A stretch of DNA of 64,000 nt from Lethocerus indicus (GCA_019843655.1 JACDQD010000007.1:21036365-21100364); one strand, 5' to 3'; positions 1 through 12,660 are shown, numbered from the stretch's first letter. The notes: generated by a model from the letters alone, not told the origin. Made by a program: numbers and translations.

Positions 1-776
1 TATTAGTTAATAAAATCGTACTCCGCGTTATTGTGGTAAACAATAAGGTTTAATATATTCTCGTTTGTAACGTAGCGGCCAGCTACAGTTAAGAATTCAA
101 GACTGAATTTACATAGAGACAAGACAGCTCGGATATTAAGATAAATACACGTTCGGAAGTAAGTCAAACGTTGCCCTTAAAATAAAACTAGACTGGAAGA
201 GTGATTGTAGAAGAGAGAGAGAGAGAGAGGAAGGAGAGATTACAGGAGAATGAGAGAGAGAGAGAGAGTGAGAGAGGGTGTGAGGGAGAGAAATAAATAG
301 AGGGGGACATGTTGTCCCAACACCATTAATTACGTTCTTAGAAGGCCTTGGGAGGGTCGAGTTTTAACTTCCCGATTAGGAAGCGGCCGGAGACGCCGGG
401 TCCCGGCCGACTTTACATGACAGTAATTACGACGACAAATGGAACGCAGAGAAGACTATGTCTTAATTGACGTGTTTTAAATTTATACGCTCAGATAAAA
501 CTCGGTTTTATCTGTTGGGCTGTCGGTGTCGCTGTCGGGCGCGCACGCACCTATACCGGGGCCTATCAAGGGCACACCGTTCCTGAGGAACGTTAATTGT
601 TTTCTTTGTTCCCGACTCAGACTTTTACTTCGCATTTCAGACCCACTCCGGGTTCCCCTTTTGATGTTTTCGACAGATTAACATGTAACCGCGGAGGTCT
701 GTACGGACGCGCGAATTTATCTTTCAAAAACCCGTCTTATTATTCTCCGGTCGAAACAATTCTCGAGGAGTTTAAA
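1..776. other. Non-coding DNA with GA microsatellite and CpG-rich stretch
   Basis: The first 180 bases are AT-rich. A purine-rich block with two (GA)n runs follows (about 190-300), then a CpG-rich stretch from about 340 to 570 with patches such as GGCCGG and GCGCGCACGCACC. No open frame here resembles a known protein. The frame that starts at about 597 runs into the fold-back repeat at 777 and owes its length to it. I see no promoter or RNA gene that I could defend. Confidence 0.6.
205..300. repeat. (GA)n microsatellite, two interrupted runs
   Basis: Alternating AG dinucleotides at 212-229 and again at 252-268, in a purine-rich strand that continues to about 298 with GGGTGTGAGGGAG interruptions. 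This is one of several GA/CT arrays in the window. Confidence 0.9.
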
Positions 777-979
777 ACACCTGTTTTGTGGTCTGCAACT
801 GGTTGGAATAGCGTATATTTCGCGTGTTCCTGTCTCCTCTCGCCGGTTTGGTCTTTCGCTAGACCGGTTTCGGCTGCTCGCCTTCTTCAGTAGCGGCGTG
901 ACATCCAAAGTGCCAAAAGTGACTAACACCGCTATTGAAGATGGCGAGCAGCCGAAACCGGTCTAGCAAAAGACCAAAC
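777..979 (-). repeat. Fold-back retroposon-like repeat, copy 1
   Basis: The left arm (about 777-895) is the family sequence, beginning CACCTGTTTTGTGGTCTGC and reaching GACCGGTTTCGGCTGCTCGCC. The right arm (897-979) repeats it in inverted orientation, ending GATGGCGAGCAGCCGAAACC and GGTCTAGCAAAAGACCAAAC. The two arms almost touch, so the copy is close to a perfect fold-back. On the minus strand of the left arm the family reading frame is open, but the start codon is changed to AAG. The right arm keeps the ATG (about 941). I found no clear target-site duplication, and both outer edges look eroded. The orientation given is that of the left-arm reading frame. Confidence 0.85.
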
Positions 980-3900
980 TCCAGGAAAAGTTAACGTTAA
1001 ATAAATAACATTAAATGTGAATGAATTGTACCATTTTATCAATTTATTTAGGAGTAAAATACGTCGATCTCAGTCTACAAATAACGCAGGATAATTTATC
1101 CCAATTACCCACAGGAGTGATGTAAAAAAACCTGAAAAATGAATGAATGAACTTAATTTGGCTTCCGAAAAATGATGATATTTATTATTCATTTAGTTTA
1201 TTGAATTCTGACAACTGTATCTGTCCGATTTCAACTATGTAGGCTGATAAGTTATGGGGCTTGTAACCGATAGACATCTTCTAACAGTAATAGGTATCAA
1301 TTGTTATTTGAATGAAATATAACAAGGTTCCTAGTTATCTGTGTACTAAAACACGTAGTACGCGTTTCATTTCATTTTTTTCGAAGGAAGTGTCTGGGTT
1401 GACGTAACTCTCTAATCGCTGACGGGACATTCAAATTTCGGCGTCAAGTAAGAAAAAAAGAATATAAAACGTAGGATATGGCATCACGATTTCCTGTCGA
1501 CAGGAAATGGCGTACCAACGATATAATATACAGGTCCAATGAGCCTTATAAAATATTTTACTCCCAGTTTCTGTCTACCTTATTTACGGTCATATAATAT
1601 TTCTTTTTATGTATTTCGCTACGACTGTCCGAACTCAGAACATAAATTGTGAAACCCTAAAATATATTGCGTAATATCAACTTTAAGCAACAGTTCATTC
1701 TATCTCTTCAAAAGCCAAACAGTAAATTTACGTTTTTATTTGTATTTTAAAAAAAGGAAGGAGCTATTAATATAAAGCAAGAAACCTTATACAAGGTATT
1801 ACGCATTGGGCGCTCCCGCTTTGTTACAATTTCCATGCATGTTTTACCATAGTTTCATGGTAATATGTTGATAAAAATCAGGTATTTTTGGATGTCTGTT
1901 TGGGGATCCACGAGATCTTTGAATCACTCTTGAGGATCACTTCTAAACTAAGTTACCAAAACGGGATATAAGGCCTGTATATTAAGACCGAGGAATAAAC
2001 TGAACTATTTATACGGTCATACCACCTGTTCCCAAAAGTAACACGATAAGTGTACTGGAGAACGAGTCCATCGTATATAACTAAATGTCAAATTATCATC
2101 TCTTTATTCACTAATTCTAGCCATTAACACTTCCACAACGTAGTACAGGGGAATAATTAACATATATTTGAATGTTCGAACTGCCACTTCACTGCCGGAA
2201 CAAGACTTCATGCCACCTCTGGGTTACTGGTATAAAACTGGTAAAAATATCATAAATTTGATACTTTCCCAGTGCCATCTAACGAAATGTTTGCGAACTA
2301 GAGACCCCTACAGGAACTCAGAGCAACTTTATTTCTAAAAGTCAACCTGGAATGCCTACGCCTCTTTATTTTACTGTCCAATATTTATAAGGTTATTAAA
2401 CATAACGGGAAAAATATTAAGTGATAAATAAAAATTGAAAAAACAAAACAGTATAATTTTTTACTAATAATTTACATCCGATACACGACCTCCAGAAGTT
2501 AGGAAACAGTGTCAGATTTCTATTTAAATTCAGGATTAATCGCCTCCTATCTCGTTCAGACCGAAAATTGCCTTAGAAATCGGCTGCGGTCGCGAAGGTG
2601 GGTAAAAAAACAACTAGGAAAGGACAGGAACGAAAGCCCCTTATTTATTATATTATTATATTGGCACCGTCCGTATAATTTCTTATAATTACCCGGTCGT
2701 ACGAATTAATTATCCTTCCGTCCATTAAATACACCGAGAAGAAAATAAAAACTAAACCGCGAGTCGCCGGGAGGAATTAATTTGTTGCAGCGGGAGCGGT
2801 GAGAAATGGCGTTAATTGGAAGCCCGGTTGTTTGTGGGTCGAGAGATCGATTTATCGCCAGATCGGATCGATATAAATCATTGGTCTCGTTAAACTGTAA
2901 CTCAGGTGCTCATTAGCTCGACGGGTTTCTTCTGTTTTAGTGTACCCCCTCCAACCTCACCCGCCGCCACCCCGACCAGAAATCGATTATGAAATTCATT
3001 CGATATTTCCTTTTTATTTTTTCACATTCTCTCGCCCCACCCCGCAATTAAATTGTAAATTGTCAGCCGCCGCGGAATAATATAAGGCACTTCCTCCTCC
3101 ACGGTGCTGGGGTAGTTGGTCCGCAAATTATAAACGCTTGTGTATCGAAAATTAAATTTCAACCCCCGATAATTGGCAGTTTCTTCGAATTTCCGCCGGA
3201 TAAGATCGGCGAAACGCCGACCCAATTGGCCGAAGGTGTGATAAAACATTCAATAAGAGCCATCGCCGACCGCTCGCGATGGGGGTAACGGCTTCATTTA
3301 TGAAATTATACCGAACTGTCCGCCATGAGATTAGCTAAATTATCACGCTCGCGAACACCGATTGGCAATCCGATAGCAGAGTGGCGGGGAATGGATTCAC
3401 CGTACCGCGAAAAGTTGAATCGTAAAGTTCACGAACCGTAGGGTTCAAAATCGCGAGTGAAATTTTTTGTAATCGTCGCTTTCTGAACCCTCAGTTGCTA
3501 ATTGGCCCGCTTCTTATTTACCTTTCTTGGAATCTCATGAATTAAAGATACCGGTAATGAGTGTTAAGTGGTGCCAAGCGTCTTTAAGTTGTTTATGGAA
3601 GTGAATATAAGCAAAGTCAAGTATTGGTAAGACCAATTAGGTTAAATTAATTGGAAAAATAGTTGCATTTACCTAAGACAAAAAAGCCTAAAATATCCTT
3701 AATAATTTTGAGGACATTATATACCTGAAATATTTCTTTCATTTTCTTATGACTATGATTCATAATTGTTCGTAATTACTAAACAAATGAAACGATTGGT
3801 ATTCATGTTAACTGATTTCGCAAGTGTAATCTTCTGTTGAATTTTCAATGAATTACTTTCCAAACAATATCCAAATAGCTGTTGACTGACAATTAAGATC

Positions 3901-4880
3901 GCCGATATGCATCGCCCGTATTGCTCCGATTTGAAATTTGGATATTACCAATGGTAATTGCCGGGGACTCGCTTTAACAGGCAAACGGGGTCCACCGCAC
4001 ACAGTCATTACGGTTTTCTAGCGGCGCTATTGAATGCTTATAATTAAAGATAGAGGACAGGAGCGATTTGATTGCGAAACAAAAGTGGGCTAATGCGGCA
4101 CACATTTAATCATTCGTTCAGTGCACGATTCTGACGGACTTGAGCTGAAGTGAACGGTAAAATCCAAATATTCAACTCCTCTAAAATTTTAGTTTTTCAG
4201 GTATGATATAAATAATATGTTTGTTCAGACTATTTTTCCAAATCACTTCAATTTCAAGCTTAGAAAAGATGACTGCAGTAATAAATATTTGCCAATACGC
4301 AAATTATCTGAGGGAAATGATGTTTCCATTCTATACGCGAGTGTGCGAGTCCGTGAGAGTGAAATGAGGCATGTGCATGCGTGCAAGAGCCGGCAGAGTG
4401 TACAAGCAGCATGTTCGCTATTATTAATGACCCCGCGGCAGGGAATACTACTGTTCGGCAAAATGGACTGCGCTCTGCTTCATCGGAGAATCTGAAATAT
4501 CGCTAAGTAGATTGTAACACGGCCGCCTTGCGAGTAGCGGCCGTTGTCCAGGAAACGTTAAGATGACAACGATTGAACTGTTATTTCGCTATTTGTGCCC
4601 CCCCCAGCTCTATACCTTCCGCTAACTGCGGACGATAATAGAGGCGAAACGATTCTGTGTCGATGGACACGTTTGTGACCTCCGTCCAGGACACCTTCTT
4701 AGGCCTGGCTACGACTGCTTTCCTCGGCCGCAACATTATTAGGACAAAGACGTTGGACAAATGACAAGTCGGTAATGGTTATCACTAAAGAGGTTAATAG
4801 TCAGAAATGGTAGTATTCTAGAGCTTTTAAACGCGAATATGTGCGTTTGTCCAGAATCAGGAGACTTTGAACTGGTGCGC
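980..4880. other. Non-coding: AT-rich tract, CpG island, AT-rich tract
   Basis: From 980 to about 2560 the DNA is AT-rich and shows no coding signal. It contains a perfect 20-bp palindrome at 1489-1508. Between about 2560 and 3520 base composition shifts to a CpG-containing island with homeodomain-like words (GGAATTAATTTG, GCGTTAATTGG, GATATAAATCA) set among GC-rich patches, as expected of a conserved regulatory element. From 3530 to 4880 it returns to AT-rich DNA. Open frames of 72-92 codons at 4217-4495 overlap on both strands and resemble nothing known. Confidence 0.5.
1489..1508. other. Perfect 20-bp palindrome
   Basis: The sequence ATTTCCTGTCGACAGGAAAT is identical to its reverse complement. 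It carries two inverted GGAA/TTCC half sites around a central GTCGAC, the arrangement of a head-to-head ETS- or STAT-like site, but it could also be a cruciform former of no regulatory meaning. A palindrome this long is expected less than once per window by chance. Confidence 0.85.
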
Positions 4881-6800
4881 GCCTTCTGTCTTAATACCGG
4901 TCGCTCTGGTTTTATTTCATTTTTATTTATTATTTTTATGTTCTCCGGTTACCGCGTTCATTCTGTCCCACGGAGCTGTCCGCGTAACGGGTTCTCAGAC
5001 AGGGAACTAGTTCGGAGCTATCTTTTTTACTCCCGGTCGCGGTTACGAACACCGCGGAAGCTACCGGTTGAAAAAAGGTCCCGGCGGGCCTTGCGGGTTC
5101 GGCCGCGGTTTTTACGGCTCATTCAACCGCCTTTATTCCCGGTCCGGATCGTCTCCATTGATCGGGTTTGAGCGGGGAGTGCGTCGCCGGCTGAGAAATG
5201 CCCGTTCGGGTTTCCCGGTGGCAGTGATTGATTGAGGTAGCAGCGGCCTCTACAAGAAACAACCTCGCCCGAGTATCCCCTACAGGAGCCGCCCTCCATA
5301 TTTGGCGCCGACGGAACGGGGCCGGCCTCGCTTCTTAAAAACGGGCGCGGAGGAACCTGTTCCCGATTATTTTTCCCCCCTAGTTCTCGCCCATGAGAAA
5401 CCGCCTTTTTCTTGTTGCGCCCTTTCCCTAATAACGGTAATCAGGGGGTGGCGGGTGTTCCTCCCGCCTAATTGTATCCTGTCCTCGGCGGGCTACCATT
5501 AATTACGGCCGGGAGGCCTGTCAGACGCGGTAATGATAATGACGATGATTGACGGCGGCGGAGGAAGCGGCGGAAAAAAGAATGGGCCGGCCGCAGATGG
5601 CGGAGAGTGAAAGTTGACGTGCAAATTGAACCTTGTCCCGTGGATTGGGCATTAGGAGGGCCGCCGCCTCACACCGGTGAATTAGTAGCGCCCGGAGCAG
5701 ACCCCAACATGAGGCTCGGCCCCACCGATCAACATATACCGACTAATAACCTGAAGAAAATTTCACTTCATCTTCTCACCGGCCCTAGAACATTAATCAC
5801 TACGATCTCAGCAGGTTATGCTGATTATTTTTTGAAATTGTACGCTTTATAACTTGGAAAAGGAGGGATCAAAGGGGCGTGATGACAGAGTGGATATCAC
5901 ACGGAGAGCTACTGAGCTGCTGAGGAGAAGCCAGAAACACAGTAGACTGTAATTGGAGATGTCTAGGTCGAATTTGACTACGATCGGTGATCTAATCGAA
6001 AGGAGAAGTCTGCGTTCGGTCGAATTCTCCTAGAGACCGACAGAGGTCACTTAGAGGTCGACCGGTCACGTAGTCACCGCTTCACGCCCAGCATAGACTA
6101 ACTGATAGAACGCCGTTCTGCCTTTGCGATCCCTAAGTGACCTCTGTCGTTCTCTAGGAAAATACGACCGAATGCAGACTTCTTCCTCCGTTGTCCCATT
6201 AGAGCCCAATTCAAGAATGAAACATTTTTTGCTATCCTTATGCTGCTTCCACGAAACAGGGCTATGCAGATAGCGGAAAGGGACGTCAGGGATTTATAAT
6301 GAGTCATGGTTCTTGTAATACTCTCCGCGGTATGTTGACGGCCCGTCTGAAATCGGGTGGCCGGCGTAATCAGCGGCTCCCACTCGTCACATAAACGCCT
6401 TCGGACTGTACCGAACGGGACTTCTAACAAATTGTTTGAATCGCTTATACACTTTGCTCGTCTACAGTGTTGCACAATGCCTTTAAATATGCGAACGACC
6501 CGGGGATATGGAAAAAGAAATGACCGGAGGACTACAAAAAAAAATAATAAGACAGACCCGCATTAATTCGCCCTCTCATTTAAAAGGCCGCTTTGGCGAC
6601 CGTGTTGGGCCCATAAAATTCTCGGTTTGGCTCGGGCGGGCTCTCGTAAAGGCCAATTTATAGGCGGGAAAAGGTGGAATAATGTTAATAACGAACGCCT
6701 CTACCGCCGGCCGGTTATTGCGCTAATAAATATCCGCGCGGGGCCCGTTTCTGTTTGGCCCAACCTTGGGCCGCCTCAAGAATGTGCAGAAACAAACAAA
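4881..6800. other. Long CpG-rich non-coding block
   Basis: A GC-rich, CpG-containing block (densest at 4930-5720) is followed by mixed sequence and a second GC-rich patch at 6560-6780. It contains GCGG/CCGG patches and a purine-rich GACGGCGGCGGAGGAAGCGGCGG run near 5550. The longest open frames (110 codons at 4839-5171 plus, 125 codons at 6098-6475 minus) have no recognisable domain and are what GC-rich sequence gives by chance. A distal regulatory element or an unannotated CpG-rich exon or promoter are both possible. Nothing decides between them. Confidence 0.45.
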
Positions 6801-9718
6801 AAATAGGAGAGCGAAATAGATGCAATTTTAAATAACGGTCCCGTTGCAGAAGTGAAGCCCGACCGTACGGAAGGAAATGGCCGATCATTTATTTTATGTA
6901 TTTCCATTTAAAAACAGACCAGTTTTTAAGGGCCCAATAAAGATATAGAATTCTGGAGGAAACGCATTTCTTGAGATTTACTGCGGCCGAGTCAAAGGGT
7001 CCATCTGATTTATTGCGTCGCTAAAATCGATTGTTGCAACATGTTTAATACACGTCGGTGAGAGTAACACTGTTTCGAAGCGGAATTTGAAACGCGTTTC
7101 AAAATTGTACAACATTTTTTTGCCCCCTCCTAACAAGATTGAACGGCGTTTAACCTGTTGCCACTTGTCCGACTGGTTTTAAGCATAATTCATTCCGTTT
7201 TTGCGTATTTCTTTCACTCGAAGCTCGGAGGATGTAATGAGAGCATCTCGACAGGTTTCGACACCTCTTCCTCAGCCAAGGAGCAGACGTGACAAATTAT
7301 GTCTACGATATAAAATAGTGTCGGCGCTTTACAATTTCTTCCATTTCCTTAGTGAATGTTGATATCTGCTAATTCCAGGGAACACCAAAAAAAAAATTTT
7401 ACGAGGCAAAAACATATAACCACATTAGATAGCTTATAACCAACGTTTTACAAGGCCTAAAGATTAAACTGCCATAACAGTTGTGCTATAAATAATTTAC
7501 AGTTTATTCCTTGAAAAGTCATGAGAGCAGCTTACTTGTTTTACAACTAAGGATAAAGAACTTGGACTAAAATTAATATCAAATACTTACACAATCAGTG
7601 GAAATAGCGTTATTAGATTTTAAACCTTAAGAGTTCATCAACATAACTTTCATAGTTTAGTGGTGATAAGTACTTTGCGTACTTTTGAGTGATAAATACA
7701 CTGGGCTGAGTGTTTGGAAATGACGAATTCCGGTTTAAATGAGGGCAGGGTTGGTGGCTGATTTATTTTATCCGGGCCCGAACAATACGGGGCAAAATAT
7801 ATATCAGGTGTTGCAGCCGTCGCGGCCGCCTCCCTCCGACCGTCAGTGCTCGCGAGACCAGAGCCAAGTCTCGGGAGATTAATCGTTTGGCATAGAGCAT
7901 GGGCCGGGGTTTGCGCCGTCGTGGAAGGGAAAAAAATTATTTTTATTTATGGCCTCAGTCAACGCGCTCGTGTAATTACCGGCTACCGATCTGTCCGTCG
8001 GCTCTTGGAGTTATTGCCCAGATCATATCGACAATCTTCTTGCATTCACTTTATTGGATTCCTTTTTTTTACTTTCCAGTTTCTCAACAATTGCGAAAGT
8101 ATGGCACAGTTGAAAAGAAAATGATAGTTTAAGATCGTGTTTAGATAAGTTTCCTTGTAAGTTACACTGGGACCAGTGCTACTTCTCAACCGGCCATAAT
8201 TTTACCTGAAAAAAATATTTTATCTAACCTTGTATTCCTTTTCGAGAAGTTGACTGCGAGGTATTGATTTTAACGGCATGAATTCATTACTACAAATTAA
8301 TAACTAAATTGGCAATCTGATTCGCTCTCCAACAGCGCCAAAGCTAAGGTGTCCGTTCGTTCTGCAGAATGCGCAGAAAATCTAGGATTTTTTTCACAGC
8401 GAAGCTCAATCGTTTCCAAGAAAGTGTCGATAAGATAATGCCGATAAACAGTCGGAAAAATTGTCCAGAAATGCGTGAACGGCACTGGGAAATGACGTCA
8501 GATTGTAGTTAGAAGCGCAGTCGGGCCCAGAGGGCGCTGCCACCAGAGCCTATTCTCATCACCCGCCCAATTCAATCCTGTAGCGCTAATAAAAATACAA
8601 CACCGTAAAATTTTATAAAGCGTCATTTTATAAAATTATCAGGATATTTAAAATTAACGGCATGAAAATTGGTTTTCAGTTATAGCATATAGTATATTCC
8701 ACTCCTGAATTGTTTTTAAAATCGCGATCGGAGGAACAATTTTTTCTAGAATACTTTGGTAATTAGTAAAATACACGTGTTGTTTTAAATTGCGAAGGAT
8801 TTCTATATTGTTTTAAGTTAGAGTGTAATAAGAATCACCCATAAATAAGTAGAATACAAGTTAAAGTTTTATCCGTACAACAGAGGGAATCCGGGCAATT
8901 TTATGAGGCTAGCTTGTTGCGGCAAAGATCCCGTCCGTGATTTTTTCTCCTTAATAATACCAACATCGCGGTGGAGACCGGGGCACGCGTTGTGAAAATA
9001 TTTCCAGCCGCAAATTATAATTAAGGCCGGGCATTGAAAATAAAACGAAAACAGCGAGAGAGAAATCTCCCGGCGAAACAAACTCGCGGCACTAAACTGG
9101 AAAGATAAGTGCAATGCGGAATTCCATTATGCTTGAAACGGGCCGGTCCGGGCGGGCGGGAGCGCTGGCAATTTTTTAAACCGGGGCTAGAATAGGGATA
9201 TTTTAATTTTTTTCCCCTCAACCCTATCTCAGGGCCTGAATTATGTTGGCTCCAGTGTAAAACAGGTGTTTTTATAGTTACAAGCTGAAAATCACTCCTG
9301 TTGCCGGCCGTCACGCCAAGCTCCGGAGCACGCTCAGATAACGAAAATATACGCTCCATACACGCACTCGCAGGTTAAATTGTATTCCTGGTTGTTGTAC
9401 GCGAATATGTACACTGTACATTAAACACATGTAGAAATATTACATTATGCGCTACACGAAATCACAGATTGAAAACGAATGATTGGATTATCAATCCTCA
9501 AGCACATATGAAAACCCGGCCAGTAAAAGTAGTGTCGGATTAACAGGGCGTTTAAAATATAATGTCTTATTCATGCAAATATTACATAACGACTTACTGT
9601 CGTAAATATTACAGTCGTAAATCCACGATTGTAGAATGTAACATATAGGAGAAATGTGACGGAAACGGGAAGGGTTAGAGTAGAAATGTTTATATACTAG
9701 AATTATATTTATTTGAAG
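6801..9718. other. Non-coding: mixed AT-rich tracts and short CpG islands
   Basis: AT-rich sequence predominates, with GC-rich islands at about 6960-7020, 7740-7990, 8500-8570 and 8880-9360. TGATTTAT words occur at 7006 and 7759, a CTCF-like core AGAGGGCGC lies at 8529, and an ATGCAAAT octamer lies at 9573. Open frames of 60-112 codons overlap each other on both strands and are unrecognised. Confidence 0.45.
8525..8543. promoter_or_regulatory. CTCF-like insulator core (candidate)
   Basis: CCCAGAGGGCGCTGCCACC contains AGAGGGCGC, matching the conserved AGRKGGCRC core of the CTCF consensus. The five bases upstream match the CCASY part poorly. It stands in a GC-rich patch in otherwise AT-rich DNA. 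This is a motif match only. Confidence 0.25.
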
Positions 9719-9730
9719 ACAAAGTCTATC
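9719..9730. repeat. Left target-site duplication of fold-back copy 2
   Basis: ACAAAGTCTATC is repeated exactly at 10126-10137 and flanks the element on both sides. A 12-bp exact direct repeat at both edges is strong evidence for a single insertion event. Confidence 0.85.
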
Positions 9731-10125
9731 TTTTAACATACCTGTTTTGTGGTCTGCGAGGGGTTTGAATACCTTAGGTTTGTGGTGTTTCTGTCTCCTC
9801 TCGCTGTTTTGGTCTCTTGCTAGACCGGTTTCGGCTGCTCGCCATCTTCAGTAGCGGTATTAGTCACTGTTGGCACTTTGGATGTTGTTCGGGCATCCTC
9901 ACTGCACTGTCACTGTCGCTTGCACTGTGAAATGGAGGATATGATGAAATATGCTACAATAGATTTGTTGTGTTTCTGTGTCTGCACCTGACAGTACAAG
10001 TGACAGTGACAGTGCAGTGAGGATGCCCGAAAAACATCCAAAGTGCTACAACAGTGACTAACACCGCTACTGAAGATGGCGAGCAGCCAGGGACCAGCGA
10101 GAGGAGACAGAAACCCCACAAACCT
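9731..10125 (-). mobile_element. Fold-back retroposon-like element, copy 2 (most complete)
   Basis: This is the best-preserved copy, 395 bp between 12-bp target duplications. The left part (9731-9930) runs from TTTTAACATACCTGTTTTGTGG through GACCGGTTTCGGCTGCTCGCC to CTGCACTGTCACTGTCGC. A central segment (about 9931-9988) holds GAAATGGAGGATATGATG. The right part (about 9989-10125) is the inverted copy, GACAGTACAAGTGACAGTG to AGGAGACAGAAACCCC, shortened near its outer end. Read on the minus strand, the terminus is CACAAAACAGGTATGTTAAAA, i.e. it ends in a short A run next to the target duplication, as retroposons do. The minus-strand arm ORF has an ATG at about 9844-9846 but an in-frame TAA after 23 codons. 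No autonomous protein is encoded. Confidence 0.9.
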
Positions 10126-10137
10126 ACAAAGTCTATC
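10126..10137. repeat. Right target-site duplication of fold-back copy 2
   Basis: An exact second copy of ACAAAGTCTATC (first at 9719-9730), lying immediately after the element's inverted right arm. Confidence 0.85.
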
Positions 10138-12660
10138 GATTTCAAGGCGGTTTTTTGTTTCTTGACGCCCTCGTGAGTGTTACACGAGCGACAGGGAAAT
10201 AACACACGGACGGGCAATTGGTCGGTCCCGCGCCCACGCTCTTTGTTCAACCGGCGAGAGAATCATTATTACCCCACCGGGGTTAATCGAATTCTCCTCG
10301 GCGTCACATTATCCTTATTATTTACAGCTTAATTTTTGTAAACCCCCGGCGATCGTAAATTACCGCCGGCCCGGGCGAACTTTATCGATGCCCGGGCCTC
10401 GAGACAACCCAACATTAAAAGGTTCTAAATCAGGTTTAATGCCGTTATAAATTTGTTCTTCAAGAACGTCGGGGTGGATCGGATCGGAGCGGCCGATGAA
10501 TTATGTACGACAGAAATTCATGAAGACTTCAAAGGAAGAATGGGGCCATAAATTGGGACGGGCCCAATACGGCCGTAATCGTTAATTTTGGCCCTCTTCT
10601 AGTCCACAGTGATCTTAGGAAGGAATCGGCCACGCCTATAATTTGGCATTACGGTCTCATCGTACACGAAAAACGAAAGCTTTCTTTCGTCACAGTCTAC
10701 ACTGAGTACCGAAAACTTTCCGTTTTCGGCAGTTTCCAATTTACCAATAAAGATGTCCTCATGTAATGAGGGACAATTGAGAGTAATAACGTTCAAGAGA
10801 ACGCCGGATCTGTTTTCTTTCCTCATTCCTCATTCTTCCATTACTGATACAGTTAATAAGTCCACGAAATGAATAACTGCAAAATAATTTGACATTATAT
10901 TTTTCTCGAATAAATGAAGTGCGATACCGGTCAGGGATATTATATAAGCCGTGAGGCCGAGATAGACTGGCAGCCCGAGAGACTCGTGTTTCATTCCGAC
11001 TGAGAGGGGTTTGAGATCCGAGGCGAGGAGGTAATCCGCCCAATTAGCAGAGGGCGTACACGTCAACCCCTTCCGCCGTTTGCATATTTAATTAAATGCA
11101 AATTAGGCCGTGTTCCCTCCTTCTCCTCGCGGCCCTCTAGAGTGACGTCTTTATAAATTGCGGTCCCCGCTGTCCATTTGAAGCGGGGTTGAAGGGGAAG
11201 AGAGTGATTCATTATCACTCGAGGGCTGAGGGAAGCCATATCGATCGCGGCCGAGGGCGGATATCAACCCCGTCACTCCGGCCCCCGACTTTCATTAGCC
11301 CCGACATCAGGCAAATGATTTCGACAGTGTTTTGCATTCGGGCCCCTAAATCCCCAAAGGGGGAGCGATATGCAGCGGCCAATCGCAATTACAAAATTAT
11401 GCCAAATTCGGTGTATCGACGCTCATCAAATCCAGGTATTCATTTGGGAATGGATTTTCGGGAGATTAAAACGCCCGGGGTAGTCCGGACTAATTGACGG
11501 CTTCAATTTTCCAATATCCAGCGAAGCACTTGTGCAAGGCTTCACTCGAAATAATTAACATTTCTAATCTTTATTAAAGATTTCAACCGAAGATGCGTAG
11601 TAGAGATTACACTGTATTGCTGAAAGAAGTATACATAACATATTCTAAGCCTTATCGCATAAAATACAGACATTATAATAGTTAACCGAATCTGCTTGTG
11701 CCTGCAGGAATGCATTTGAGGCTGAAGAAAACGGATAGATTATAGCGGTTATAGCTTTCAATCTTAGTTGAACGATTCATAAAATAAAAATAATTATTTG
11801 CCAATTTAATTACGGCTTTCCCGGCGTTGAATACGATTAGTTCCGCATTCGCTAATTGATTTTCCGTTGTCTGTCGAAAATTCTGACGGCCCATCGGACA
11901 CGGATCCGTGGCCGTATCGCGGAAGAAGGGTTCGGACGGGGAATCGAGCGATTCAATTTGCTCCCCTCGGCTGGACCTATTGGCGCCGCGATAGAACGTC
12001 CGATTAGCGCTCTAATCGGCCTAATCACTGGGTTGTCACTCAGTGGGCACGAAGGGAGGGAAGTCCGCCCCCTTCACTAGTCAATATGTTAAGCATCCAC
12101 GCAGCACTGAATCGAATTTTCGCACAGCAACGTATCAATACTTTAAATTTTATGCAACTATCCGAACGCGGTATAAATAAAATTTAAATTTTTTACCTGC
12201 TTCTGAATATTATCGACGCCACCTTATAGACAGCGAATTTCAGCTATTTCGGCCGGTTCTAGGGACTCGTGCGTATGTCGGTAAAAACGATTGCGAAAAC
12301 CTGTCAATTATAGACACTCCGACTTTGAATGCAGATATTTATGGGTCGTATTTCATTGGCGGTGACTTTTCACAACGGGGAAAAGCGGTATCTTTTTTTT
12401 TCCTGTTAGGAAATAAATCAGTATTCTGAAAGCGTATTCATTTATTTATTGTAGGCCGTTCTTCTCGGCTTATCGCGTCGACTCAACTTCTCACACCGGC
12501 TCTCTCGGCTGTCAGAGCGTCTTGGTTATCGTTCCGGTGATAGTGCTGACAGGATGCTAGAGCCTTTATGTGCTTCACAGCATTTAGGCGTCACGTTACT
12601 TTACCAACTTAGTGGTAAAAACTGGAAGTTCATTTTTAAATTTTGCGCCGGAGAACGTTA
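10138..12660. other. Non-coding: regulatory-type CpG islands
   Basis: GC-rich islands at about 10200-10610, 11030-11500 and 11840-12090 alternate with AT-rich DNA. The first is rich in TTAAT, ATAAATT and GATCGG words interleaved with CCCGGG/GGCCG patches. The second contains the POU/homeodomain palindrome at 11079-11103. Several open frames of 70-102 codons overlap on both strands, and none is recognisable. The appearance is that of clustered conserved regulatory elements, which is an inference from texture. Confidence 0.45.
11079..11103. promoter_or_regulatory. Palindromic POU/homeodomain composite site (candidate)
   Basis: Two octamer-type half sites face each other, TTTGCAT at 11079-11085 and ATGCAAAT at 11096-11103. 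They are separated by ATTTAATTAA, which carries a TTAATTAA homeodomain core. The near-perfect dyad lies in a GC-rich island, so it is not a by-product of local AT richness. POU-domain factors bind ATGCAAAT and can dimerise on palindromes. Function here is inferred. Confidence 0.4.
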
